Positions 1-8,327 of a stretch of DNA of 64,000 nucleotides are shown here, piece by piece. The position numbers and the translations under genes are program-made. How positions within the stretch are numbered: the first letter of the stretch is position 1; the number at the start of each line of letters is the position of its first letter. The stretch spans positions 46,867-110,866 of the forward strand of contig WRBD01000003.1 in NCBI GenBank assembly GCA_009779835.1. The letters are read 5' to 3'. Below the pieces are notes generated by a model that did not search any database, had not been told where the DNA came from, and saw only the letters and a list, made by a program, of their open reading frames with translations. The stretch comes from Defluviitaleaceae bacterium (GTDB taxonomy: Bacteria; Bacillota; Clostridia; Lachnospirales; WQUN01).

Positions 1-86
1 ATTTCGGACAAGCATCACGCGTAACGGGAATATCACCGGCGGATTTAAGTGTCTTGATGGTTTATGTGAAACAAAAAACGGGGTAG
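1..86 (+). CDS. mnmG: MnmG (GidA) tRNA uridine-modification protein, C-terminal end only
   Basis: Frame 3 from the window edge reads FGQASRVTGISPADLSVL and stops at TAG (84-86). The GQASR.(S/T)G(I/V)(S/T)PA.(I/L)S.L stretch is the conserved extreme C-terminus of MnmG, the FAD protein that works with MnmE to make the cmnm5U34 wobble modification on tRNAs. Only about 27 residues are inside the window. The position just ahead of rsmG fits the classic mnmE-mnmG-rsmG arrangement of Firmicutes. It is too short for the ORF track. Confidence 0.85.
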   Translation, partial: FGQASRVTGISPADLSVLMVYVKQKTG

Positions 87-153
87 CGCATATAGTAAGG
101 GGAAGGCAAAGTGTTTCCTCTGTACATATCCCGATTTATTAGGAGGAATCCCT

Positions 154-555
154 TTGTCTTTTCCAGAATTTCGTATAAAAAGTAGATTTTCAAAGCCTGC
201 GGTGTACAACGACGGAGGCGTAATTTTCATGGGATACAAACCGGAGCAACAGGTTATTTCGCGTTTTCTTGATGCGGTTATGACAAATCCGAATGACGCG
301 TGGAAGTTTGTAAGCAAAGTATATTCTCCGGGGCTGGATTTAAACGAGCTTCGCGAAGTGCTTGGTGTATGTGAAAAAATAAGAGTTAGCAAAGCATTTT
401 ATATGAACGACACAAATAATCGCTTAACACGTTCAATTTATGTAGAAAACCCGGCATTAGATTTACGGCGGCTTTTACATTTGCGAATGGTAAAAGACGG
501 CGGCGCATGGAAAATTTATGGTGTGGAGCAGGAAGAATGCAGAAAACAATCGTAG
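154..555 (+). CDS. Small NTF2-like hypothetical protein between mnmG and rsmG
   Basis: A 133-residue ORF, or 108 residues if it begins at ATG 229. Both starts have good ribosome binding sites: AGGAGG 8 nt before TTG 154 and GGAGG 10 nt before ATG 229, so the start is unresolved. The C-terminal half (LRMVKDGGAWKIYGVEQE) resembles the last strands of SnoaL/NTF2-like or DUF4878-type small domains, preceded by a helix-rich part (FLDAVMTNPNDAWKFVSKV). No signal peptide or membrane segment is seen. Its stop lies inside rsmG (19-nt overlap), so it is probably translated in the same operon. The fold is inferred from the sequence pattern; the function is unknown. Confidence 0.6.
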   Translation: MSFPEFRIKSRFSKPAVYNDGGVIFMGYKPEQQVISRFLDAVMTNPNDAWKFVSKVYSPGLDLNELREVLGVCEKIRVSKAFYMNDTNNRLTRSIYVENPALDLRRLLHLRMVKDGGAWKIYGVEQEECRKQS

Positions 556-1175
556 AAGCGTGGGCACGTGCAAACGGAATCGAAATAACTGAAGCACGGT
601 TAAACGCGCTTGCAACGTATCAAAATCGTGTTCTTGAAGTAAACAAGCACATGAACCTAACACGAATAACCGATGAAGAAGATTTCGCCGTAAAGCACAT
701 AATAGATTCACTGACATTGCTTCCGTATATCAAGCCGAACGCAAGTCTCATAGATATAGGAACGGGCGCGGGTTTTCCCGGGCTTGTGCTTCGTATTATG
801 AGGCAGGATTTAAAACTCACCTTACTTGATTCATTGCGCAAGCGGGTAAATTTTTTACAAGAAACGGCGGAAATACTGGGCGTGGCCGTTGAATGCATAC
901 ACGCCCGCGCCGAAGACCATGCGAAAACCCACCGCGAAAGCTACGATATATGCACCGCCCGCGCCGTGGCAAGCATGGACAAGCTTGCGGAATACGCACT
1001 ACCGCTAGTGAAAAAAGGTGGCATATTTCTCGCAATGAAAGGCCCCGAAATCTCAGAAGAACTGGATAAAGCAAAGCCTGCCATAAAAAAACACCGCGGG
1101 CAAATTGAAAAATTTGACATTGTTCAACTCACAGAAGGGTTGAATCATTCCATTATCGTAATCGGAAAAGTATGA
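537..1175 (+). CDS. rsmG: 16S rRNA (guanine527-N7)-methyltransferase RsmG
   Basis: RsmG (GidB) methylates N7 of G527 in 16S rRNA using S-adenosylmethionine; its loss is a known route to low-level streptomycin resistance. The 212-residue product has the usual N-terminal helical part with HMNLTRI near residue 40, the SAM-binding loop DIGTGAGFPG at residues 73-82, and a conserved ARAVA motif. The ORF track opens at 507, but ATG 537 is preferred: GGAG lies 8 nt upstream and MQKTIVEAWA is the normal family start. It overlaps the upstream NTF2-like ORF and completes the mnmG-rsmG operon. Length is typical. Confidence 0.96.
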   Translation: MQKTIVEAWARANGIEITEARLNALATYQNRVLEVNKHMNLTRITDEEDFAVKHIIDSLTLLPYIKPNASLIDIGTGAGFPGLVLRIMRQDLKLTLLDSLRKRVNFLQETAEILGVAVECIHARAEDHAKTHRESYDICTARAVASMDKLAEYALPLVKKGGIFLAMKGPEISEELDKAKPAIKKHRGQIEKFDIVQLTEGLNHSIIVIGKV

Positions 1176-1212
1176 TAAAATGCGACCGATACTAATTAAA
1201 AAGGAAAGAGGA

Positions 1213-2577
1213 ATGAACATGAAAAAAACTGCAAAAATTTTGATGGTGTTTGTGCTTTTCAGTTTAACTTTTATGACGATAAAAGTTAACGCGCTTGAAC
1301 CACCGTTGCCGGACTCTATACCGGTGTCTAACAGAGCGGAATTGGATGCGATGCGCAACATATGCCGCATTACTAACAGAAACGGGAATTTCCACTTAGT
1401 CAACGACATTGACCTTTCCGATGGAGCCTGGACACCCATACAGGGTGCGGCCAGTGAGTTTGACGGTACATTTGACGGACAGGGATTTGTTATACGCAAC
1501 CTATCGGTTACTCGTGGTAATTCTAATAATAATGCAGGCCTGTTTGCGCAAACAAGCAACAATACGGTTATAAAAAATCTTGGTTTGGAAAATGTTAATA
1601 TTGACATAAAAGTAGACAGCGGGCCAACTGTATCAGTGGGCGCGATTGTCGGTTTAAACAATGGAACAATAACAAATTCTTTTGTGACAGGGACTGTTTC
1701 AGGTGATTCTACCGGAACAGATGCGTACGCAGGCGGTATTGCCGGCAGTAACAACGGCACAATAAGTGACAGTTTCAGTGATGCAGCCGTTATCGTTTCG
1801 TCACGCGGAAGTGCCTCTGCCGGCGGAATTGTAGGCGATAACAGCGGTTCAATCAGGAACAGTTACAACACAGGCTCTGTAAATGTAAGAAGAGGAATGG
1901 CTGTTGGGGGAGTAGTCGGCGTTAATCGTGACGCAGGCGTAATTCTCAATGCATTTTGGAATTCGGACAGTCTCCAGGAAAGAATCGGAAACCAAATTCC
2001 CCTTGAGCAAAAGCAAGGTATAGGTCAAGGCACAGGAGACACAACGGGTATTTCTACGACGCAAATGCAAGTCGCTTTCTATTTCACCGAATGGAATTTT
2101 GAAACCGTTTGGGAACACGTCACCGGTGTAAACAATGGCCTGCCCGTATTGCGCGTCTTTCGCAATGTACCCGCTCCGGTGCCTACGCCTACGCCTCGGC
2201 CTGTGTTGCCGCCTGCCGGAGAACACATAAATGTAGTCATAAACAACAAGGTTCATGTCTTTGATGTACCCCCGCAAATAATAAACGGACGTACTATGTT
2301 GCCCCTTCGTGCTATAGGCGAAGCTCTTGGTATGACTGTTAATTTTGACCCGGCAACAAACACCGCAATTCTAGCCACTCCGGTCGCAAACATCACCCAT
2401 GTAATTCACAGCAACCAAATCAACGTAAACGGCACACTGCAAACCTTTGACGTAACTTCAACCATATACGAAGGCCGTACTTTGGTTCCCATACGAATGC
2501 TTGCCGAAGCCATAGATGCGGAAGTAGAATGGGATACCGCAACAAGAACGGCAATAATCACCTACTCCACAGAGTAA
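1213..2577 (+). CDS. Secreted GLUG-repeat protein with C-terminal copper-amine-oxidase-like domains
   Basis: The protein starts with a Sec signal peptide (MKKTAKILMVFVLFSLTFM, cleavage near KVNA). Residues roughly 50-270 contain GLUG-type repeats (NAGLFAQ, VGAIVGLNNGTI, AGGIAGSNNGTI, AGGIVGDNSGSI, VGGVVGVN), which form beta-solenoid surface domains. A short PTPTPRP linker leads to two copper-amine-oxidase N-terminal-like units, each with a GRTMLP(L/I)RA.GEALG-type motif (GRTMLPLRAIGEALG, GRTLVPIRMLAEAID). These units are common cell-surface modules in clostridia and are not catalytic. GAGG sits 7 nt before ATG 1219 and AGGAA 6 nt before ATG 1213; either start is possible. It follows rsmG closely but has its own binding site. 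Likely an exported cell-envelope protein. Confidence 0.85.
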   Translation: MNMKKTAKILMVFVLFSLTFMTIKVNALEPPLPDSIPVSNRAELDAMRNICRITNRNGNFHLVNDIDLSDGAWTPIQGAASEFDGTFDGQGFVIRNLSVTRGNSNNNAGLFAQTSNNTVIKNLGLENVNIDIKVDSGPTVSVGAIVGLNNGTITNSFVTGTVSGDSTGTDAYAGGIAGSNNGTISDSFSDAAVIVSSRGSASAGGIVGDNSGSIRNSYNTGSVNVRRGMAVGGVVGVNRDAGVILNAFWNSDSLQERIGNQIPLEQKQGIGQGTGDTTGISTTQMQVAFYFTEWNFETVWEHVTGVNNGLPVLRVFRNVPAPVPTPTPRPVLPPAGEHINVVINNKVHVFDVPPQIINGRTMLPLRAIGEALGMTVNFDPATNTAILATPVANITHVIHSNQINVNGTLQTFDVTSTIYEGRTLVPIRMLAEAIDAEVEWDTATRTAIITYSTE

Positions 2578-3734
2578 TCATCAAAATACCCGCGGACCAA
2601 AATAACAGGCGTACCTTTATCGCCGCTTCCGCCGACCAAGTCGCAGAGACTGCCGACAAGGTCGGCGTAAACGCGCGGTGTTGTTCCTTCGCTATACGCA
2701 TCGGGAGCGGCATTTTTTTCTTTTATCATCTTGGTTACGGCTTCGCGTTTTTCGTCACCACGAAGACTGCCAAAAACAGTATCAGCCGCCAGTTTCATTT
2801 TTATTTCCGTGGGCTTTTGCCCGAGACGTTCCGTATAACCGGGCGAAACTACGGGGTCTGCAAGCTCCCATATGCCGCAAACGGGGTCTTTAAACGCGCC
2901 GTCGCCGTAAACCATTACTTCGGGCGATATGCCTGTTTTTTCCCTAAAACCAGCCTGCACCGCGTTTACAAATTCTTGGGATTTATTCGGGAAAAGTTTT
3001 AGCGTGTCGTCAGTGGAAAGATTCGAGCCAAGTACGCCGTACAAAGAATTGAATCCGCTTCCGTTTACGCTTTCGCTTAAAATATCCGAAAGTGTGAAAA
3101 CCTTTTCCGCACCCGCTTTTAAAAGCCTTTCGCGTGTTCTGTTGCGGTTATGGATTTCCGCCACAAGTACATTTTTTGTATACTTTAAGATATCGCGCGG
3201 GTCGTTTGAAAAATACACGCTAATATTTTCGTTCACGTTCTCGTAAATCTCCACATAGTCCATGCCGGTGAAAGTGTGTTTGTATTTGCCCGCAACAGCT
3301 TGAAATTCCTTCGCCGTAACCGATTTCCCCGCAAGTTTGTCGGTAATTTCGTCAAGCAAATCTATATCAATTATCGGGTTTCCGACTTCATCGTGAGGAT
3401 AACTTAGCAATACATGAACCTTTTTTGCTCCAAGCGCGACACCTTTTAATATATTCAAAAAACGATTGCGCGACAAAATAGGGTATACAAGCCCAATCTC
3501 CGTGTCCCCGAATTTCGCACGGATATCGCTTGCGATATCTGAAATTTTGGCGAAATTACCTTCAGATTTCGCAACAATTGCTTCCGTTACGGCTATAATA
3601 TCGTTTTTGTCAAGCTTTTTGCCATCCGAGTCAATTACCCTTAAAACATTTTCGATAATAATTTCAACCAAATCTTCACCCGGGCTAATTATCGGAAGCC
3701 GGATTCCTGATGCAATAGTGCCTGTTAAACGCAT
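2562..3734 (-). CDS. CofE-like (coenzyme F420-0:L-glutamate ligase family) protein
   Basis: A 390-residue cytoplasmic protein resembling the CofE fold: SGIRLPIISPGEDLVEII at the start, then NDIIAVTEAIVAKSEGN, the conserved region that in CofE binds GTP and metal. True CofE adds glutamate to F420-0. Clostridia generally lack F420, and no cofC, cofD or F420-dependent gene is seen nearby, so the substrate is unknown here. The track start (3785) is rejected in favour of ATG 3734, which has AAGGAGCG 7-14 nt upstream and begins MRLTGTIA. The stop overlaps the 3' end of the convergent GLUG gene by 16 nt. Similar single-copy CofE-like genes occur in many Firmicutes. Confidence 0.75.
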   Translation of the reverse strand: MRLTGTIASGIRLPIISPGEDLVEIIIENVLRVIDSDGKKLDKNDIIAVTEAIVAKSEGNFAKISDIASDIRAKFGDTEIGLVYPILSRNRFLNILKGVALGAKKVHVLLSYPHDEVGNPIIDIDLLDEITDKLAGKSVTAKEFQAVAGKYKHTFTGMDYVEIYENVNENISVYFSNDPRDILKYTKNVLVAEIHNRNRTRERLLKAGAEKVFTLSDILSESVNGSGFNSLYGVLGSNLSTDDTLKLFPNKSQEFVNAVQAGFREKTGISPEVMVYGDGAFKDPVCGIWELADPVVSPGYTERLGQKPTEIKMKLAADTVFGSLRGDEKREAVTKMIKEKNAAPDAYSEGTTPRVYADLVGSLCDLVGGSGDKGTPVILVRGYFDDYSVE

Positions 3735-3771
3735 AATTTTCGCTCCTTGTTGTTTTGATTTAAGAAAGGTA

Positions 3772-3799
3772 TTGACAAAGTGCATGATTACTTTATAAT
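3772..3799 (+). promoter_or_regulatory. Sigma-A promoter of tRNA-Thr
   Basis: TTGACA (3772-3777), a 16-nt spacer and TATAAT (3794-3799), a consensus pair placed 14 nt before the mature tRNA 5' end. It lies in the region divergent from the CofE-like gene. Confidence 0.9.
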
Positions 3800-3812
3800 T
3801 TCATTTGCTTAC

Positions 3813-3885
3813 GCTAACGTAGCTCAGGTGATAGAGCAATTGATTCGTAATCAATAGGTCGGGGGTTTGAGTCCCCCCGTTAGCT
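3813..3885 (+). tRNA. tRNA-Thr (anticodon CGT)
   Basis: A complete cloverleaf: acceptor GCTAACG/CGTTAGC, D stem GCTC/GAGC, anticodon stem ATTGA/TCAAT with loop TTCGTAA (anticodon CGT at 3846-3848, reads ACG), and T stem GGGGG/CCCCC with loop TTTGAGT. The discriminator is T and CCA is not encoded. It has its own promoter and terminator, so it is a single-gene transcription unit. Confidence 0.95.
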
Positions 3886-3896
3886 CTCGATTTAAC

Positions 3897-3928
3897 AAGG
3901 CTTCCGATGTTTTAATGGAAGCCTTTTG
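3897..3928 (+). terminator. Rho-independent terminator of tRNA-Thr
   Basis: AAGGCTTCC / GGAAGCCTT perfect 9-bp stem with an 11-nt loop, followed by TTTTG, starting 12 nt after the tRNA. Confidence 0.85.
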
Positions 3929-4012
3929 TATTAATTTACTAAGTATTTGACTAAATTGTGTCTACTATTGTTAGTATCCGATTTTCTATTTTAGGGTCAT
4001 ATTTCGGCTCTG

Positions 4013-5548
4013 TCAACCAATGCATTTACAAAAATGATGCGCTAGGAAATTTTTATATTCATCGTAAACGGTTAATGTGTCGGTAAGTTCCAAGATATTG
4101 TCTCCTATGATTTCAATTGCTTTTTCATTGATGTTATCCGCAAGAATTTCAAGCATTAAACCTTTGCTGTCGGCAAAGGTTTTTATTTTATTAATATCAT
4201 CATTTTCGGAGAGAATCATTTTCAATGCGGCGAGTTCAGCATCTGATAACTGCGAGAAAAACTGTGCCCAAACATCCCCAAGCTCAGGGACCGGTTGTTC
4301 CTTTAAACCGGAATTGTCCGCACATGCAACCCGGGGCAAAGGGGTTTCATCCTCAACAATAAGTTTTTCCGTAATGTCTTCCGCTTCTACGCGGATTCTT
4401 TCTAAATTTTTCCGGTCTATGTTTACAATGATACGATTTTTTTCTGTGAAAAATTCTGCAATAGATTTTTCAATTACGTTTTCTATTTCGCGAACGGTAA
4501 CACCCATTCCGCCAAGTGCCGCGCTTGCTTTAAGCAAAGTTGACGGGTCGGCGGTTATTTTTGTTTTGAAATCTGCAACCGCTCGTACTTGGGCTTCGGT
4601 TTTTCTTATTATAAACGCCGCCAACTCTTTTTTATGTGCGTAGGGCGCGGTATGAAATGTCAGCCATTCATTGTTTTCGCATATAAAAATTTCCCCGCCG
4701 GGGAGTTCAATCTGCCTGTCTTTCTGACGCAACCACCGGTGAAATAATGCCCGCCGAAACGGAAACCACGGGATTTGTTGGTTGCCGGTGTGAACAAATA
4801 AATCTTTTACGCAGATACCCTTTTCCGCGCATAACGCCGCAAGTCCGCGACCGACGGCTTTAAAACAGTCATCCAAGAGTTTTGTGTTTTCCGCGCTTTC
4901 TGTGTAAAATTTTGATTTGCTTACATCGTAGGCGGAAATTTTATTCCACACGGAAACCTCTGCGTCTCCATCAAATAAAAACAAATCGCTATAAAATTCG
5001 CTCATATTATGTTCAGTAACGAATTCCGTAAAACTGTGCGGCAATTCGTAATAAACATGAAAATCCTTCAACCATTCGGGTAAATACTCATCAAGCACAA
5101 GGAATTTTTTTGAATACGCCCCTCGTAGCGCCCAAAGCCCCACCAAAGATTTAACGGGGCTTTCTTCGCCGATACACGCAAGAAGTTCATATATATACAA
5201 AAAAATATACGACAAACTCGTATCCAAAAATTCGCCGCGCCGTACCGCCGCCCGCCAAGTAAAATAAGTGCGCAGCCGCTCATAACCCATTCGCTGATAA
5301 CACGGGCAGTGCATGGAAAATTCTGCAAAACTTTCGTAGTTGTCCGTGAAATTTTCCATGAACTTCGCCTGTTTATAGAAAAGACGCGCATCATTCCATG
5401 TGTATGGGTTGTCTGAAGCCATGCCCCGCATATCATAAAATTTTTGACGGACAGGGTCTGTCGCGCCGCCCACTATTTGTGCATTAGGCGAAACAGTTTT
5501 CCGCTCAGACGGAGCTTCGGATATTTCAATTTCCGCGAAAATGTCCAT
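4013..5548 (-). CDS. TerB-N / TerB-C domain protein
   Basis: A 511-residue cytoplasmic protein. The N-terminal half matches the TerB-N domain: RLFYKQAKFMENFTDNYE, then CPCYQRMGYERLRTYFTWRAAVRRGE and SLSYIFLYIYELLACIG, the core signature of that family. The C-terminal third (ALGGMGVTVREIENVIEKSIAEFF and the acidic segment after it) fits TerB-C. Such proteins are usually found with superfamily 2 helicases or tellurite-resistance (ter) genes and are thought to take part in stress or defence systems; none of those partners is visible here. ATG 5548 is preferred over GTG 5557 because AGG lies 8 nt before it. Function is unproven. Confidence 0.8.
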   Translation of the reverse strand: MDIFAEIEISEAPSERKTVSPNAQIVGGATDPVRQKFYDMRGMASDNPYTWNDARLFYKQAKFMENFTDNYESFAEFSMHCPCYQRMGYERLRTYFTWRAAVRRGEFLDTSLSYIFLYIYELLACIGEESPVKSLVGLWALRGAYSKKFLVLDEYLPEWLKDFHVYYELPHSFTEFVTEHNMSEFYSDLFLFDGDAEVSVWNKISAYDVSKSKFYTESAENTKLLDDCFKAVGRGLAALCAEKGICVKDLFVHTGNQQIPWFPFRRALFHRWLRQKDRQIELPGGEIFICENNEWLTFHTAPYAHKKELAAFIIRKTEAQVRAVADFKTKITADPSTLLKASAALGGMGVTVREIENVIEKSIAEFFTEKNRIIVNIDRKNLERIRVEAEDITEKLIVEDETPLPRVACADNSGLKEQPVPELGDVWAQFFSQLSDAELAALKMILSENDDINKIKTFADSKGLMLEILADNINEKAIEIIGDNILELTDTLTVYDEYKNFLAHHFCKCIG

Positions 5549-5627
5549 TTTTTTCACCTGTGTTACATTTTAGCACTGTTTTTCCCTGCTTACAAGAAAC
5601 GTGATATAATACGCAAGGGTGAAAATA

Positions 5628-6179
5628 GTGAAAAACGGCAATGCGTACATTATGGTAGTTGTTGCGTCGTTGGCAGTGCTGACACTTGTTTTAGCGGTAC
5701 TTACAATTACGGCAACAAGCAGAAATATTACGGCGAGTTACGAAAATTTTTTCGGACTTTACGACATTGCGGTTACGGGAAACGAGCAAATATTTTATTT
5801 TATGGAAGAAAAATTTTTTGAACAACGCACAGCAGCACTTGCGTTGTCAGAAGCAAACGGAACTACATTTGTTAATGAAATTACAAAACTTTTGCGTAAC
5901 GAGCTTGATAATGCATTTGAGCTTATTTATTTTGAATATCATCGGCATGAGTGGGGACTTATTGTGGAATTCTCAGATTTGCCCGCAAGCGATTATACTT
6001 TAAGTGATGATTTCCGGGCGGTCACAACCGTTCGCGACAGACAGGGCGGCGGATTTTACATAGAAACAAGTATCCGTAAATATATAAACAATGTTGCGGG
6101 ACATGAAACCGTGGTTCGTTCGCGTATAAATTTTCTTGACGATTATGCTGTTGAAATGGTAGAGTTGTTGAGAATCTAA
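5628..6179 (+). CDS. Pilus/secretion minor-pilin-like membrane-anchored protein (PilX-like)
   Basis: A 183-residue protein with a short basic N-terminus (MKNGNAYIMV), one long hydrophobic helix (about residues 8-27) and a soluble extracytoplasmic domain. This layout, with the pseudopilin and prepilin peptidase genes in the window, suggests a PilX-type minor pilin of a type IV pilus or type II secretion-like system, but no classical GFTLxE motif is present. GTG 5628 is chosen because AAGGG lies 8 nt upstream; GTG 5619 overlaps it. TATAAT at 5605-5610 is a probable -10. It is followed 25 nt later by yqeG. Confidence in the pilus role is moderate. Confidence 0.6.
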   Translation: MKNGNAYIMVVVASLAVLTLVLAVLTITATSRNITASYENFFGLYDIAVTGNEQIFYFMEEKFFEQRTAALALSEANGTTFVNEITKLLRNELDNAFELIYFEYHRHEWGLIVEFSDLPASDYTLSDDFRAVTTVRDRQGGGFYIETSIRKYINNVAGHETVVRSRINFLDDYAVEMVELLRI

Positions 6180-6203
6180 GAATAGTTCTTAGGAGATAGA
6201 AAA

Positions 6204-6695
6204 ATGCTTGCGCCTGATTATTATTATGAATCGGTTTTTAAAATTCCATATGACGAATTGTGGAAGAAGAATATACGCGGTTTGATTTTTGATATAGACA
6301 ATACTTTAACGCGCTTCGATGAAAAACAACCGTCGGCAAAAGTAGTCGCGCTGTTAAACAGGCTTGAACGTATGGGCTTTCGAATTTGTCTGTGTACGAA
6401 CAACACAAACAGGCGTCTTGGTCATTTTAGCGAAAATTTGAATTATCCCGGAATCGCGAACTCGATAAAACCGTTTACACGCGGGCTTCGTTACGCGATG
6501 AAAACAATGGGAACAAAACCGGCGCACACCGTCATTATCGGCGACCAGCTTCTTTCGGATATTTGGGCGGGAAAAAATGCGAAAATTACCACAATTTTAG
6601 TAAAACCCATTTCAGAAAAAGATTTTATTTTGGTAAAACTAAAAAGAGTTGTAGAGCGTTTAATTCTTAAAAAATATTTTGAAAGTTTAAAATGA
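6204..6695 (+). CDS. yqeG: YqeG family HAD IIIA-type phosphatase
   Basis: A 163-residue HAD-superfamily protein. Motif I is FDIDNTLTRF near residue 29, motif II is the LCTNNTNRR segment, and motif III/IV is IGDQLLSDIWAGKNA. These, with the start ending in DELW..NIRGLIFDID, are typical of YqeG, a small phosphatase of unknown substrate that in Firmicutes often sits in a cluster with ribosome-assembly genes such as yqeH. Here it sits inside a pilin-type run instead. Its stop overlaps the next gene by 4 nt (ATGA), so the two are translationally coupled. The 5' SD lies inside a CTAAGAA-N3-TTCTTAG palindrome. Confidence 0.9.
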   Translation: MLAPDYYYESVFKIPYDELWKKNIRGLIFDIDNTLTRFDEKQPSAKVVALLNRLERMGFRICLCTNNTNRRLGHFSENLNYPGIANSIKPFTRGLRYAMKTMGTKPAHTVIIGDQLLSDIWAGKNAKITTILVKPISEKDFILVKLKRVVERLILKKYFESLK

Positions 6696-7144
6696 AAAAA
6701 AACGGCGGACTCACGCTTCTTGAGTTAACCGTAACAATGGCTGTTTTAATGGTAGTTGTTGGCGTGGTTTTAATCGGAACGCGCGGGGATAATAACGACT
6801 ATCGCGCACTTCACAACGCCGCTCTTGTGCTTCAATCAGATTTACGGTACGCGCAACGCAGAGCTGTTACGGAAGGTAGGCGAATAGGAATTCAATTTGA
6901 CCCTGTAAACAATCGTTACAGCATTATAACCATCGAACCCGAATTTCAAACTTTCCGCATCGTTTCCTTTGCGGACGGAATTGAACTTATTCATACGACT
7001 CATCAAGGCGAAAGGGTTATGTATCAGCCCCGCGGAACCGGAAACCCCGGAACGGTAATTCTGCGAAATGGACAGCATTCGCAAAGGATTACAACAACTT
7101 TAAGCGGCGGACAAGTCAGGACTTATGAAATAATTTCCGAATAG
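6692..7144 (+). CDS. Type II secretion / type IV pilus pseudopilin (GspH/FimT-like)
   Basis: A prepilin with the class III leader and methylation motif GLTLLELTVTMAVLMVVVGV: a short MKKNG leader, cleavage expected before L or T, Glu at +5, then a hydrophobic helix. The soluble part (LQSDLRYAQRRAVTEGRRIGIQFD) is the region typical of GspH/FimT minor pseudopilins. It would be processed by a prepilin peptidase such as the one at 50304-51110. It overlaps yqeG by 4 nt. No ATPase, inner membrane platform or major pilin gene is in the window, so the rest of the machine must lie elsewhere. Confidence 0.85.
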   Translation: MKKNGGLTLLELTVTMAVLMVVVGVVLIGTRGDNNDYRALHNAALVLQSDLRYAQRRAVTEGRRIGIQFDPVNNRYSIITIEPEFQTFRIVSFADGIELIHTTHQGERVMYQPRGTGNPGTVILRNGQHSQRITTTLSGGQVRTYEIISE

Positions 7145-7156
7145 ACGGAGGTAAAA

Positions 7157-7441
7157 ATGGAACTTGGAATGAGAAATTACATGGAGGATATTATTCGCAG
7201 TAAAATGCCGAGCGTTTTAAAAAATATGCCGGACATTTGCCGTTGCGAACGTTGCGAGATGGACAGGCTCGCATTCGCACTGAACAACAGTCCACCGAAA
7301 TATGTTGTCACATCAAAAGGCAAACTTTATGCAAAATTAAATATTCTGCAAGGACAGTTTGAAGTGGATGTTATCCGCGCAATCACAGACGCGGCGGTGC
7401 GCGTAGACAAACAACCCCGCCACGATGAAGATGATTTCTAG
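7157..7441 (+). CDS. ComFB-family late competence protein
   Basis: A 94-residue protein with the ComFB signature: N-terminal [11 protein letters not shown], then [32 protein letters not shown]. The CxCxxC cluster is a likely zinc site. In Bacillus comFB lies in the comF operon beside the DNA-uptake helicase, and cyanobacterial ComFB-type proteins have been reported to bind cyclic dinucleotides. The neighbouring pseudopilin genes and the diguanylate cyclase elsewhere in the window make a pilus-control role conceivable, but that is inference. GGAGG precedes the ATG. Confidence 0.8.
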   Translation: MELGMRNYMEDIIRSKMPSVLKNMPDICRCERCEMDRLAFALNNSPPKYVVTSKGKLYAKLNILQGQFEVDVIRAITDAAVRVDKQPRHDEDDF

Positions 7442-7452
7442 GAGGATTATTT

Positions 7453-8010
7453 ATGATTTCAGCAGGTGATTTTAAAAACGGACTTACAATTGAATTAGAA
7501 GGCGGCATTTTTATTATCACAGATTTTCAGCATGTAAAGCCGGGGAAGGGCGCGGCGTTTGTGCGTTCTACTTTGAAAAATTTGGAAACAGGCTCAACTG
7601 TTGAGCGCACTTTTCGCCCAAGTGAAAAAATGCCCCGCGCGCACATAGACCGCCGCGATTTACAATACTTATACAACGACGGCACGCTGTACTATTTCAT
7701 GGACAACGAAACATTCGAGCAACTTGAAATAAACGCCGCCGATATCGGTGATTCACTCACCTTCGTAAAAGAAAACGATACGGTTCAGGTTCTCATGCAC
7801 AACGGACGCATTTTCGGCATAGAGCCGCCGCTTTTTGTTGAACTCGAAATAACCGAAACCGAACCGGGCTTCAAAGGCGACACCGCGCAAGGTGCCACAA
7901 AACCCGCAACCGTAGAAACCGGCGCCATCGTTAAAGTTCCGCTTTTCGTCAGCACCGGCGAAAAAATTAAAATAGATACCCGCACGGGCGAATATTTAGG
8001 CCGCGCTTAA
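7453..8010 (+). CDS. efp: Translation elongation factor P
   Basis: EF-P relieves ribosome stalling at polyproline stretches. The 185-residue protein has the standard three beta-barrel domains: an N-terminal KOW-like domain with the tip loop PGKGAAF (Lys32 is the residue modified in many species), then two OB-like domains and the C-terminal signature [23 protein letters not shown]. Start ATG 7453 has AGGAGG upstream and lies 11 nt after the ComFB gene, so it is probably cotranscribed. Several proteins here have proline-rich linkers that would depend on it. Length and sequence are typical. Confidence 0.97.
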   Translation: MISAGDFKNGLTIELEGGIFIITDFQHVKPGKGAAFVRSTLKNLETGSTVERTFRPSEKMPRAHIDRRDLQYLYNDGTLYYFMDNETFEQLEINAADIGDSLTFVKENDTVQVLMHNGRIFGIEPPLFVELEITETEPGFKGDTAQGATKPATVETGAIVKVPLFVSTGEKIKIDTRTGEYLGRA

Positions 8011-8027
8011 TTTTCGCGAAATTTCCA

Positions 8028-8056
8028 GTATACAATTTCTCTCCGTGTTAATAATA
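8028..8056 (+). promoter_or_regulatory. Sigma-G-like forespore promoter of the SASP gene
   Basis: GTATA (8028-8032), a 17-nt spacer and AATAATA (8050-8056) resemble the sigma-G consensus GHATR-N17/18-CATNHTA, with one mismatch in the -10. The following GTAGC/GCTAC hairpin (8062-8082) would lie in the 5' leader. Assignment rests on the match plus the downstream spore gene. Confidence 0.5.
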
Positions 8057-8111
8057 GCATTGTAGCTTTTGATATATGCTACGAAACATGAACGAGGGGA
8101 GAAGATTAGTT

Positions 8112-8309
8112 GTGTCTAGGAATAGAAGTGCAGTTCCCGAAGCTAGAGCTGCTTTAGACGCTTTCAAATATGAAGTTGCAAGCGAAATAGGCGTGCCGCT
8201 TTCTAAAGGATACAATGGCGACCTCACATCTTACCAAAACGGTTCCGTTGGGGGCTACATGGTTAAAAAGATGATTGAAGCGCAAGAACGCCAAATGGCA
8301 GGTAAGTAA
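8112..8309 (+). CDS. Alpha/beta-type small acid-soluble spore protein
   Basis: SASPs coat and protect DNA in dormant spores and are degraded by GPR protease on germination. The 65-residue product begins MSRNRSAVPEARAAL and contains the family hallmarks: FKYEVASEIGV, which includes the GPR cleavage-site region, and GYNGDLTSYQNGSVGGYMVKKMI. The track start (8076) is rejected: GAGGGGAG lies 10 nt before GTG 8112, which gives the canonical N-terminus. This gene is direct evidence that the organism forms endospores. It is a single gene ending at a hairpin shared with the convergent DUF4340 gene. Confidence 0.95.
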   Translation: MSRNRSAVPEARAALDAFKYEVASEIGVPLSKGYNGDLTSYQNGSVGGYMVKKMIEAQERQMAGK

Positions 8310-8327
8310 CAAGACATAAAAAGGAAA

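Noticed and set aside
817-1074. 85-aa minus-strand ORF
   Set aside because: Shadow of rsmG.
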